Positions 26,211 through 34,017 of a DNA stretch of 62,447 nt are shown in pieces (within the stretch, counting starts at the first letter, position 1; every line of letters starts with the position of its first letter). Both the position numbers and the translations under genes were made by a program. The stretch covers positions 1 through 62,447 of the forward strand of contig DGHK01000059.1 in NCBI GenBank assembly GCA_002392655.1, in the 5' to 3' direction. Under the pieces are notes generated by a model that ran no database searches, had not been told where the DNA came from, and worked only from the letters and a program-made list of their open reading frames with translations. This stretch comes from Lachnospiraceae bacterium UBA3850 (lineage in GTDB: Bacteria; Bacillota; Clostridia; Lachnospirales; Lachnospiraceae).

Positions 26211-27512
26211 ATGGCCAATATGTTTGTAGACAGGGCGAAAATTTTTGTCAGAGCAGGTAAGGGCGGAGACGGTCATGTTTCCTTCCGAAGAGAGCTTTAT
26301 GTTCCTAATGGAGGTCCTGATGGCGGAGACGGCGGAAAAGGCGGAGACGTTATATTTGTCGTTGATTCAGGACTTAATACTCTGATGGATTTTAAAAATA
26401 TAAGAAAATACAAGGCTACTGACGGAGAAGAAGGCGGTAAAAGAAGATGCCACGGTGCAAATGGTAAGGATGTAGTTATAAAAGTACCTCCAGGAACCGT
26501 GATCAAGGATTTTGAAAGTGGCAAGATTTTGATTGATATGGCAGACAGAGTTGAACCCTTTGTTCTTCTGCAGGGTGGAAGAGGAGGAAAGGGTAATCAG
26601 CATTATGCCACCAGTACGATGCAGGCACCCCGTTATGCTCAGCCGGGACAGACTGCAATAGAGAAAACTCTTGTGCTTGAGCTCAAGATGCTTGCTGATA
26701 TAGGACTGGTAGGTTTTCCGAGCGTTGGTAAATCGACACTTCTTTCCAAGGTTTCAAATGCCAGACCGAAAATAGCTGATTATCATTTTACAACACTTGT
26801 TCCTAATCTCGGAGTCGTAGGACTTGGAGAGGGAAGAAGCTTTATAATGGCAGATATTCCTGGAATCATAGAAGGTGCTGCAGAAGGAGTCGGACTAGGA
26901 CTTGATTTTCTCAGGCATATAGAGAGAACCAGAGTTCTTCTTCATATAGTTGACGGTGCATCTGTCGAAGGACGTGATCCTATCGAGGATATAGATGCAA
27001 TTAATGAAGAGCTTCGTAAATACAGTGAGGATCTTCTTGATAGACCTACTATAATCGTTGCTAACAAGCTGGATGTACTTTCTGCAGAGGATAGAGAGGC
27101 AGTGCTGGATAAGCTTAAGAAGAAGTATGAGCCCGATAAGAAGGTTATGGCTATCTCAGCTGTGACCGGAGAAGGCGTTAAGGAGCTTCTGAATGCAGCA
27201 TATGATCTTCTTGAAAAGGCTCCGGATAGTAAAATTGAGTTCAATCCGGAGATATCTCTTGAGGAATATACCTCCAGAGTTGAAGAGCTTCCTTATACTG
27301 TTGAAAAAGGTGAAGAGGAAGGTGTTTATCTGGTTGAAGGACCGAGAATTGAGAGAATGCTTGGTTATACAAATCTCGAGGATGATAAAGGCTTTAAGTT
27401 CTTCCAGGATTTCATGGTTAAAAATGGTATTATTGATGAACTGAAGGAACTTGGAATACAGGAAGGAGACGAGGTTCGTCTCTATGGTTGGAGCTTTGAA
27501 TACCTCGAATAA
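26211..27512 (+). CDS. obgE: GTPase ObgE/CgtA
   Basis: 433 aa. The start is the ATG reading MANMFVDRAKIFVRAGKGG, 7 bases after AGGAG; an in-frame ATG 18 bases earlier lacks a site. Residues 1-160 are the glycine-rich Obg fold (GGPDGGDGGKGGDVIF, GGRGGKGN). The GTPase domain has P-loop GFPSVGKST near 168, the switch region FTTLVPNLGVV, DIPGIIEGA and NKLD. The last about 85 residues are the OCT domain. It assists 50S assembly and stress control. It follows rpmA as in most Firmicutes. Confidence 0.97.
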   Translation: MANMFVDRAKIFVRAGKGGDGHVSFRRELYVPNGGPDGGDGGKGGDVIFVVDSGLNTLMDFKNIRKYKATDGEEGGKRRCHGANGKDVVIKVPPGTVIKDFESGKILIDMADRVEPFVLLQGGRGGKGNQHYATSTMQAPRYAQPGQTAIEKTLVLELKMLADIGLVGFPSVGKSTLLSKVSNARPKIADYHFTTLVPNLGVVGLGEGRSFIMADIPGIIEGAAEGVGLGLDFLRHIERTRVLLHIVDGASVEGRDPIEDIDAINEELRKYSEDLLDRPTIIVANKLDVLSAEDREAVLDKLKKKYEPDKKVMAISAVTGEGVKELLNAAYDLLEKAPDSKIEFNPEISLEEYTSRVEELPYTVEKGEEEGVYLVEGPRIERMLGYTNLEDDKGFKFFQDFMVKNGIIDELKELGIQEGDEVRLYGWSFEYLE

Positions 27513-27558
27513 TAATTAATATTCGCAGATTGTCCTGTGAACTAAGAAAGGATTTACT

Positions 27559-27879
27559 ATGACAACAAAAGACAGAGCATTTCTTAAGTCTATAGCACAG
27601 ACTACAGATCCTGTTCTTTCTCTTGGAAAGGCCAGTCTCACTCCTGAGTTTGTTGAGGCTGCATCTGAAGCACTTAAGGCAAGGGAACTTATCAAAATCA
27701 ATGTTCTTAAGAATTGTATGGATGATCCCCATACACTTGCTATTATGCTTAGTGAACGTACACGTTCCGAGGTGGTACAGGTTATCGGGCGCAAGATAGT
27801 GCTGTATAAGAGAAATCATGATAATATCAAGATTGTATTTCCCGGAGAAAAGGTAAAAAAAGTTGATAAGAAGAAATAA
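27559..27879 (+). CDS. yhbY: Ribosome assembly RNA-binding protein YhbY (CRM domain)
   Basis: 106 aa. The CRM domain has the expected LSLGKASLTPEFVEAASEAL helix and, in place of the GxxG loop, VIGRKIVLYKRN. It associates with pre-50S particles. The AAAGGA site is 8 bases before the ATG. The 3' end overlaps nadD by 17 bases. Confidence 0.92.
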   Translation: MTTKDRAFLKSIAQTTDPVLSLGKASLTPEFVEAASEALKARELIKINVLKNCMDDPHTLAIMLSERTRSEVVQVIGRKIVLYKRNHDNIKIVFPGEKVKKVDKKK

Positions 27880-28507
27880 TCTGGATCTTTCTCAGAGAAG
27901 AGATGATAAAATATACATATTGGGCGGTTCGTTTAACCCTGTGCATAACGGTCATATAGCTATGGCTGAGTCAGTCCATAAGATGTTTTCCTGTGAGGTT
28001 GTATTTGTTCCGAACAAGTCAACTTATTATAAAGATAATAGTCTCCTTGCTACGGACGAAGACAGGCTTTGTATGCTGGAGCTTTTATGCAATTCTTATG
28101 ACTATATCAGATATAGTGATATAGAGATAAAAAGGGGCGGAGTTACCCATACGATAGATACTGTAAGAGAACTTAGGAATATCTATGGTTATAAGGATAT
28201 ATATTTTATAATCGGAGGAGACAGTCTGGAGTGGATTGACAGATGGGTTGATGCGGATGAACTGCTGGAATCTGTTAAAGTACTCAGTGCAATCAGAGGT
28301 GAAACAGACAGGAAGAAGAGCATGGATATAATTGAGAGGCTTAAGAACGAACATCCCAAGTCAAGAGTTATCCTGTTAGATATGAAGGACAATCCAGTTT
28401 CATCATCAGATATAAGAAAAAAAATAAGTTTAGGAATGCCTGTAGGAGGTCTTGTACCTGAATCAGTCGAAGAGTATATTATCAATAATAATCTATATAA
28501 AGGTTAG
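27863..28507 (+). CDS. nadD: Nicotinate-nucleotide adenylyltransferase
   Basis: 214 aa from a TTG start at 27863, inside the end of yhbY. The N-terminal nucleotide-binding motif GGSFNPVHNGH is at residues 21-31, FVPNKSTYYK follows, and the C-terminal SSSDIRKKISLGMPVGGLVPESVEEYI matches the ISST-IR signature. It adenylates nicotinate mononucleotide in NAD synthesis. The TTG is chosen because no ATG or GTG lies between the yhbY frame and GGSFNP and a GGAGAAAAGG stretch is upstream; the exact start is uncertain by some residues. Confidence 0.93.
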   Translation: MIRRNNLDLSQRRDDKIYILGGSFNPVHNGHIAMAESVHKMFSCEVVFVPNKSTYYKDNSLLATDEDRLCMLELLCNSYDYIRYSDIEIKRGGVTHTIDTVRELRNIYGYKDIYFIIGGDSLEWIDRWVDADELLESVKVLSAIRGETDRKKSMDIIERLKNEHPKSRVILLDMKDNPVSSSDIRKKISLGMPVGGLVPESVEEYIINNNLYKG

Positions 28508-28515
28508 GAGATATT

Positions 28516-29106
28516 ATGGATCGAGTAGATATGATAAGAAAGCTTAAGCCAAAGCTTAATGAGAAGAGATATGTTCATTCAGTAGGAGTTGAGTACACTG
28601 CCGCAACGCTTGCATTTGTTTATGGCGCTGATATACAGAAGGCCAGAATAGCGGGACTTCTGCATGACTGTGCAAAGTGTATACCTACTGAAGAGAAACT
28701 TAAGAAGGCAAAAAAATACGGACTGCCTATTAATAAAAGTGAGAAAGCTAATCCGGATCTGCTTCATGGAAAGCTTGGCGCTTATATAGCTAAAGAAAAG
28801 TTTGGTATAAAGGATCCGGACATCCTGTCTGCGATAACATATCATACAACGGGACATCCGGGAATGAGTCTGCTTGATAAGATCATATTTGTTGCTGATT
28901 TTATAGAGCCAAACCGAAAGATGATCAGAGATCTGACTGAAATCAGAAGAGAAGCGTATGAGGATATAGATAAATGTATCATACATATACTTGAGAATAC
29001 ATTGGAGTATCTGATCTATAAGGATACAATAATAGATGAACTCACTAAAGAGACATATGATTATTATGTGGCTCAGAATAAAAACAAGAAAAATAAAACC
29101 AAGTAA
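28516..29106 (+). CDS. yqeK: HD-domain hydrolase YqeK (symmetrical Ap4A hydrolase)
   Basis: 196 aa. The HD metal-binding residues are visible: His21 in RYVHSVGV, His50-Asp51 in LLHDCAK, and later HTTGHPGMSLLDKIIFVADFIEP. YqeK enzymes split diadenosine tetraphosphate into two ADP. The tail is very lysine/asparagine rich. It lies directly after nadD and before rsfS, the conserved order. Confidence 0.92.
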   Translation: MDRVDMIRKLKPKLNEKRYVHSVGVEYTAATLAFVYGADIQKARIAGLLHDCAKCIPTEEKLKKAKKYGLPINKSEKANPDLLHGKLGAYIAKEKFGIKDPDILSAITYHTTGHPGMSLLDKIIFVADFIEPNRKMIRDLTEIRREAYEDIDKCIIHILENTLEYLIYKDTIIDELTKETYDYYVAQNKNKKNKTK

Positions 29107-29118
29107 AGGATTTAAAAT

Positions 29119-29469
29119 ATGTCAGATATATTTGAAAATGATATGATAAACTGCGCTGTCGGTGCAATTCAGGAGAAGATGGGATACGATGTTAAGGCTA
29201 TGTTTGTAGGCGAAGTGACTGCAATCACAGATTTTTTTGTGCTTGCAAGCTGTTCAAATACAACCCAGCTTGGCGCTCTTGTTGACGGTGTAGAAGAGGC
29301 TATGAAGGACTCAGGTTATGTTCTTAAACATAGAGAGGGAAAAACACTAGGTGGATGGATATTGCTGGATTATAGTGATATCGTTATCCATCTTTTTCTT
29401 TCTGAGATGCGTGAGTTTTATGATCTGGATCATTCATGGAGAGATGTAAAAACAAAAAGCTATGACTGA
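29119..29469 (+). CDS. rsfS: Ribosome silencing factor RsfS
   Basis: 116 aa. Family motifs are VTAITDFFVLASCSNTTQ, GWILLDYSDIVIHLF and REFYDLDHSWRD. It binds L14 and blocks subunit joining when nutrients are low. It ends the obgE-yhbY-nadD-yqeK-rsfS run; a consensus promoter follows 12 bases downstream. Confidence 0.95.
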   Translation: MSDIFENDMINCAVGAIQEKMGYDVKAMFVGEVTAITDFFVLASCSNTTQLGALVDGVEEAMKDSGYVLKHREGKTLGGWILLDYSDIVIHLFLSEMREFYDLDHSWRDVKTKSYD

Positions 29470-29480
29470 TCGTTCATATT

Positions 29481-29509
29481 TTGACACTGATATTTATAAA
29501 TAGTATAAT
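29481..29509 (+). promoter_or_regulatory. Consensus promoter of the his operon
   Basis: TTGACA (29481-29486), 17 bases, TATAAT (29504-29509). The transcript start would be followed by a hairpin, AAGTTTA (29511-29517) with TAAACTT (29534-29540), ahead of the first gene. No histidine-rich leader peptide or T-box is visible in the short leader. Confidence 0.82.
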
Positions 29510-29557
29510 GAAGTTTAGTGTCTGCATAGCATATAAACTTAAGCGGGTGGTAGGAAT

Positions 29558-29893
29558 ATGTTCAGAGCTATTAATGAATATATGGCGAAACTGAATATAG
29601 TTACTGATGAAGATCTGGCTCGTCTGATGAATGATTATCTCGCGAAACAGAAGAATATAGATAACTTCAGTATAAATGTCAATTATAACCGTTATATAGT
29701 TGATATAAGAATGAAAAAGTATTCTGTTAATTCGGCTGATAAAACATTCAGAAAGTTTGTTTCAGCAACTGCCTATCCGTATTCTCATATATCAGTCAGG
29801 TATAACGAGGATGAAAGAGTCAGATACAGATATGTAACATGTAAAGAAAATAAAAATGGTGTTTATATGGATATCATCATTTCACAGGCATAA
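29558..29893 (+). CDS. Unknown 111-aa protein heading the his operon
   Basis: I do not recognise this protein. 111 aa, no signal peptide or membrane segment. Residues 1-40 look helical (MFRAINEYMAKLNIVTDEDL), and the remainder looks like a beta-rich basic domain (YNRYIVDIRMKKY; YRYVTCKENKNG; YMDIIIS). It starts 48 bases after a perfect promoter, has a GGTAGG ribosome site, and is 18 bases upstream of hisZ, so it is the first gene of the histidine transcript. A role linked to histidine synthesis or its control is only inferred from position. Confidence 0.7.
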   Translation: MFRAINEYMAKLNIVTDEDLARLMNDYLAKQKNIDNFSINVNYNRYIVDIRMKKYSVNSADKTFRKFVSATAYPYSHISVRYNEDERVRYRYVTCKENKNGVYMDIIISQA

Positions 29894-29911
29894 TGATTCA
29901 GGAGTATGATA

Positions 29912-31171
29912 ATGAGAGAAAATCTGCTTTCTACACCGGAGGGTGTAAGAGATATATATGGTACAGAGTGTGAGAACAAGCACCTGGTTTTAAACAAGAT
30001 AGAAAATGTACTTCATCTGTATGGAAATAAGGATATAGAGACTCCTACCTTCGAATATTTCGGAATATTCAATTCTGATAAGGGGTCTGCACCTTCTAAT
30101 GAGATGTACAAATTCTTTGATAGAGAGAATAATACTCTGGTTCTCAGACCCGATTTTACTCCGAGTGTTGCAAGATGCGTAGCTAAGTATTTTGCAGATG
30201 AAGAGCTTCCGATCAGGCTTTGTTACAAGGGCAAAACATTTTCCAGTAACGAGCGACATCACGGTAAGCTCTCAGAGATAACACAGATAGGAAGTGAGCT
30301 GATAAATGATGACAGTTCAGCCGCTGATGCTGAAACAATTGCTTGCGTCATTGATTCACTCAAGGCCTGTGGACTTAATGATTTTATGATTGAAATCGGT
30401 GAGGTAGACTATTTCAAGGGCATCATTGAGGATGCCGGAATAGATGAGGATACCGAGAATACAATCAGAGACTTTATACAGATTAAGAACTTCTTCGGTT
30501 TATCTGAATATCTGCAAAGACTTGATATAGATGAAAACATTAAGAATAGCCTGAATTCAATGTCTGCACTTTTTGGCGGTCCGGAGATACTCGATAAGGC
30601 TGCTGAGTCTACAGACAATGCGAGAGCTCTTGAGGCTATAGAGAGAATGAAGAAGGTTTATACTGCACTTTCATATTATGAGTATACAGACTATGTGAGC
30701 TTTGATCTGTCTATGATTAATGGATATGACTATTATACTGGTATTGTATTCAGTGGTTATACATACAAGACAGGAAATCCTATAGTTAAAGGTGGCAGAT
30801 ACAACAATCTGCTTTCACAGTTCGGTAAGGATGCTCCTTCTATAGGCTTCTCTATATATGTTGATGAGCTTATGAATGCTATCTCCAGACAGAAGATTGA
30901 TCTTGGAAGCAACAATAAGTCTGCGCTTATCATATATACTATTGAAAACCAGCAGTCTGCGGTGCTTCTTGCGAAGAGGCTCAGAACTACAGGTTGGATA
31001 GCACAGCTTATTAGAAAGTCCAAGAGACATACCGGAGATGAGTATATGGATTATTCTGATACCTATGATGCCGGAAAGGTATATATCTTAAGTGACAGTG
31101 AGACAGTAAGGATAATCAGTGCTGACAGAAGTGTCGATGAAGAGAAAAGTATAAAAGATCTGGATATATAA
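29912..31171 (+). CDS. hisZ: ATP phosphoribosyltransferase regulatory subunit HisZ
   Basis: 419 aa. A histidyl-tRNA-synthetase-like fold: LLSTPEGVRDIYG, the motif 2 region LVLRPDFTPSVARCVA, and GYDYYTGIVFSGYT. The C-terminal anticodon-binding-like part is short, as in HisZ. It lacks a full HisRS C-terminus and sits with short-form hisG, which needs HisZ. The ATG at 29912 is 7 bases after GGAG; an ATG six bases earlier is too close to it. Confidence 0.92.
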   Translation: MRENLLSTPEGVRDIYGTECENKHLVLNKIENVLHLYGNKDIETPTFEYFGIFNSDKGSAPSNEMYKFFDRENNTLVLRPDFTPSVARCVAKYFADEELPIRLCYKGKTFSSNERHHGKLSEITQIGSELINDDSSAADAETIACVIDSLKACGLNDFMIEIGEVDYFKGIIEDAGIDEDTENTIRDFIQIKNFFGLSEYLQRLDIDENIKNSLNSMSALFGGPEILDKAAESTDNARALEAIERMKKVYTALSYYEYTDYVSFDLSMINGYDYYTGIVFSGYTYKTGNPIVKGGRYNNLLSQFGKDAPSIGFSIYVDELMNAISRQKIDLGSNNKSALIIYTIENQQSAVLLAKRLRTTGWIAQLIRKSKRHTGDEYMDYSDTYDAGKVYILSDSETVRIISADRSVDEEKSIKDLDI

Positions 31172-31182
31172 TTGGAGGAGAT

Positions 31183-31818
31183 ATGAGATATCTTACATTT
31201 GCTCTTGCTAAGGGCAGACTTGCAAAGGAAACACTAAAGCTTCTTGAAAAAATAGGAATAACCTGTGATGAGATAAATGATCCGAAAACAAGGAAGCTTA
31301 TCTTCCAGAATGATGAGATTGGTATGAGATTCTTTCTCGCTAAGCCCAGCGATGTCCCTACATATGTTGAGTACGGTGTTGCGGATATCGGAGTAGTCGG
31401 AAGAGATACGCTTCTTGAAGAGGGAAGAAACCTCTATGAGGTTATGGATCTTGGCTTCGGAAAATGCAGAATGTGTGTCTGCGGTCCTGAATCAGCCAGA
31501 GAGCTTCTTACCAGAAATGAGATAATTCGAGTTGCAAGTAAGTATCCGAATATTGCAAAGAATTACTTTATTGGTGAGAAGAACCAGACAGTAGAGATAA
31601 TCAAGCTGAACGGTTCCGTTGAGCTGGCGCCTATAGTAGGACTCTCAGAGGTTATAGTAGATATAGTTGAGACAGGATCTACACTCAAGGAAAATGGACT
31701 TACGGTACTTGAGGAGATTACTGATCTCTCTGCGAGAATTGTAGTAAATCAGGTAAGTATGAGACTTGAGCATGAGAGGATCAACAAGCTTCTTGCAGAC
31801 ATAAAGAGTGTATTATAA
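31183..31818 (+). CDS. hisG: ATP phosphoribosyltransferase, short form HisG
   Basis: 211 aa, the HisG_S length without the C-terminal regulatory domain. Motifs are LTFALAKGRLAKETL, GVADIGVVGRDTLLE, and the PRPP-binding EVIVDIVETGSTLKENGL. It catalyses the first step of histidine synthesis and should form a hetero-octamer with HisZ, which supplies feedback sensing. GGAGG lies 6 bases before the ATG. Confidence 0.96.
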   Translation: MRYLTFALAKGRLAKETLKLLEKIGITCDEINDPKTRKLIFQNDEIGMRFFLAKPSDVPTYVEYGVADIGVVGRDTLLEEGRNLYEVMDLGFGKCRMCVCGPESARELLTRNEIIRVASKYPNIAKNYFIGEKNQTVEIIKLNGSVELAPIVGLSEVIVDIVETGSTLKENGLTVLEEITDLSARIVVNQVSMRLEHERINKLLADIKSVL

Positions 31819-31847
31819 TTTGATTCTTATAGAAAGAGGAACATAAA

Positions 31848-33137
31848 ATGAGAATAGTTAAACTGACAAGTGAGACCAAGAATAAACTGATGAGCAATCT
31901 TCTTAAGAGGACAACTGATGATTATACTGAACAGGAAATAATAGTAAAGGAAATCATAAAGAATGTTCATGATAACGGAGATAAGGCTCTTTTTGAGTAT
32001 ACAAAGAAGTTTGACAAGGCAGATCTGAGTGCTGAAAACATCAGAGTTACAGATGCTGAAATAGAGGAAGCGTATGGAGCAATGGACGGTGATCTCATAG
32101 ATGTAATCAGAAAATCTATTGAAAACATCAGATCCTTCCACGAGCTTCAGAAGAGGAATAGCTGGATAAATACCTACGAGAATGGTTCTGTTCTCGGACA
32201 GAGGGTTACGCCTATTAAGTCTGCCGGCGTTTATGTGCCGGGTGGAAAGGCTGCTTATCCTTCGACAGTTCTTATGAATGTTATCCCTGCTAAGGTTGCA
32301 GGTGTTCAGAAGATAGTAATGACAACACCATGTAATTCTGCCGGAAAGGTTTATCCTACAACTCTTGTTGCCGCAAAGGAGGCAGGTGTTCAGGAGATAT
32401 ATAAGGTCGGCGGAGCGCAGGCTATAGCTGCTCTTGCATACGGAACAGAAAGCATACCGAAGGTTGATAAAATTGTAGGTCCCGGTAACATATTTGTTGC
32501 CATTGCAAAGAGGCTTGTATATGGACACGTAAGCATCGATTCAATCGCAGGTCCAAGTGAGATACTTGTTCTTGCTGACGAAACTGCAACTCCTGAGTTT
32601 GTTGCTGCAGATCTTTTGTCACAGGCAGAGCATGATGAACTCGCAAGTGCTACACTTGTAACTACCAGCGAGAAGCTTGCAGGTGAGGTATCTGAATGGG
32701 TAGATAAATTCACTGCAGAGCTTGAGAGAAAAGAAATAATACAGAAGTCACTTGATAACTTCGGTAACATATTTGTAGCTGATACTATGGAAGATGCTAT
32801 AGATGCAACAAATGAGATAGCCCCGGAACACCTTGAGATTCTTACTAAGAATCCTTGGGAAACTATGACACATGTCAAGAATGCAGGTGCCATATTCCTC
32901 GGAGAATACTCATCTGAACCACTTGGAGATTATTTCGCAGGGCCAAATCATGTACTTCCTACAAACGGAACTGCCAGATTCTTCTCGCCGCTTGGTGTAG
33001 ATGATTTCATTAAGAAGTCCAGCATTATCTGTTACTCAGAGGATGCGCTCAAAGCTGTTCACACTGATATCGAGACTTTCGCTAAAGCCGAAGGACTTAC
33101 TGCACACGCTAACTCGATTGCAGTTAGATTTAAGTAA
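31848..33137 (+). CDS. hisD: Histidinol dehydrogenase
   Basis: 429 aa. Landmarks are AGVYVPGGKAAYPSTVLMN, GPGNIFVAIAKRLVYG, DLLSQAEHDELASATLVT with metal/catalytic His, EIAPEHLEI with the catalytic Glu-His, and GPNHVLPTNGTARF. It oxidises histidinol to histidine with two NAD+. A 284-base structured spacer separates it from hisB, although the other his genes are closely packed. Confidence 0.96.
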   Translation: MRIVKLTSETKNKLMSNLLKRTTDDYTEQEIIVKEIIKNVHDNGDKALFEYTKKFDKADLSAENIRVTDAEIEEAYGAMDGDLIDVIRKSIENIRSFHELQKRNSWINTYENGSVLGQRVTPIKSAGVYVPGGKAAYPSTVLMNVIPAKVAGVQKIVMTTPCNSAGKVYPTTLVAAKEAGVQEIYKVGGAQAIAALAYGTESIPKVDKIVGPGNIFVAIAKRLVYGHVSIDSIAGPSEILVLADETATPEFVAADLLSQAEHDELASATLVTTSEKLAGEVSEWVDKFTAELERKEIIQKSLDNFGNIFVADTMEDAIDATNEIAPEHLEILTKNPWETMTHVKNAGAIFLGEYSSEPLGDYFAGPNHVLPTNGTARFFSPLGVDDFIKKSSIICYSEDALKAVHTDIETFAKAEGLTAHANSIAVRFK

Positions 33138-33147
33138 AATATATAAA

Positions 33148-33395
33148 TATGCTGAGCATACTGAGAATTGTCACTCGAGACCGTTTTGGGTCTGTGCCAT
33201 ATTGCTTTGCGATATGATAGACTTGCTAAGCAAGTCTATATTCTGCTTCGCAGAATGCATCTGCACTTTTTGCAGACCCTCGATTTTGCAAATCGAGAGC
33301 TGGTTCGGCACTTAGCAAGCGAAGCGGCCGCTAGGGGCTAGCCCAAACCGAGCGGAAGCGATGTCGAGAGGGGCAATATCGCAGATGCGAAGCAC
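33148..33395 (+). ncRNA. Multi-hairpin structured element inside the his operon (unassigned)
   Basis: The hisD-hisB spacer (33138-33421) has no gene but at least eight hairpins. Local stems: TATGC/GCATA (33148-33160), ATATTGC/GCGATAT (33199-33215, one U-G), ATAGACTTGC/GCAAGTCTAT (33217-33239), ATTCTGC/GCAGAAT (33240-33256), TCTGCA/TGCAGA (33260-33276), CTCGATTT/AAATCGAG (33279-33297), TTAGC/GCTAG (33312-33334, one U-G). These lie inside nested long-range helices: ATTG/CAAT (33167-33170, 33374-33377), CTCGA/TCGAG (33174-33178, 33364-33368), CGTTTTGGG/CCCAAACCG (33182-33190, 33342-33350, one mismatch), GTGCC/GGCAC (33194-33198, 33307-33311). An alternative pairing, GCATCTGC (33257-33264) with GCAGATGC (33381-33388), competes. 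Many apices share GC-NNN-GC. Role unknown: processing site, attenuator, stabiliser or inserted element. Confidence 0.6.
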
Positions 33396-33421
33396 TATTA
33401 GATATAGTTAAGGAGAATGAT

Positions 33422-34015
33422 ATGGCTGAAAGAAAAGCAAGTATAGAGAGAAAAACTGCAGAGACAGATATCAAGCTGGCTCTTAATCTTGATGGAACCG
33501 GTGTTAGCAATGTAGATACCGGAATCGGATTCTTTGATCACATGTTAAAGAGCTTTGCTAAACATGGCTTCTTTGATATGAACTTAGTAGTTAAGGGTGA
33601 TCTGGAGGTTGATTGTCATCATACAATAGAGGATACGGGTATTGTTCTCGGCAGGGCTATTAAAGAGGCTGTTGGAGATAAAGCAGGCATCAAGAGATAT
33701 GGCTCGTTTATAATGCCTATGGATGAAACTCTGGTTCTTTCAGCTGTTGATTTATCTGGTAGACCTTATCTGAACTTTGATCTGAATCTCACTGTTCCGA
33801 AGGTTGGAAATTTCGATACAGAGATGGCAAGAGAGTTTTTCTATGCCCTCAGCTATGCTGCAGAGATGAATCTGCATATAAAGCAGCTTGATGGTCTGAA
33901 CAACCATCATATCATTGAAGCTACTTTCAAAGCATTTGCAAATGCACTTGATATAGCTACAAGTTATGACCCTAGGCTTGATGGAGGCCTTCTCTCTACG
34001 AAAGGAGCTCTGTAG
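33422..34015 (+). CDS. hisB: Imidazoleglycerol-phosphate dehydratase
   Basis: 197 aa, the monofunctional form. Mn-binding histidine motifs are [28 protein letters not shown] and [18 protein letters not shown]. It dehydrates IGP to imidazoleacetol phosphate. AAGGAG lies 7 bases before the ATG, directly after the structured spacer. It has no phosphatase domain, so histidinol phosphatase must come from elsewhere. Confidence 0.96.
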   Translation: MAERKASIERKTAETDIKLALNLDGTGVSNVDTGIGFFDHMLKSFAKHGFFDMNLVVKGDLEVDCHHTIEDTGIVLGRAIKEAVGDKAGIKRYGSFIMPMDETLVLSAVDLSGRPYLNFDLNLTVPKVGNFDTEMAREFFYALSYAAEMNLHIKQLDGLNNHHIIEATFKAFANALDIATSYDPRLDGGLLSTKGAL

Positions 34016-34017
34016 AT

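Noticed and set aside
29912..31171. Histidyl-tRNA synthetase instead of HisZ
   Set aside because: It neighbours short-form hisG and lacks a complete HisRS anticodon-binding domain.
31827..32528. 233-aa minus-strand ORF opposite hisD
   Set aside because: It lies wholly within hisD on the other strand, has no ribosome site, and its Cys/Tyr/Asn-rich composition is what the complement of hisD codons gives.
33148..33395. CRISPR array reading of the repeated hairpins
   Set aside because: The stems differ from one another, there is no constant repeat or spacer size, and no cas genes are present.
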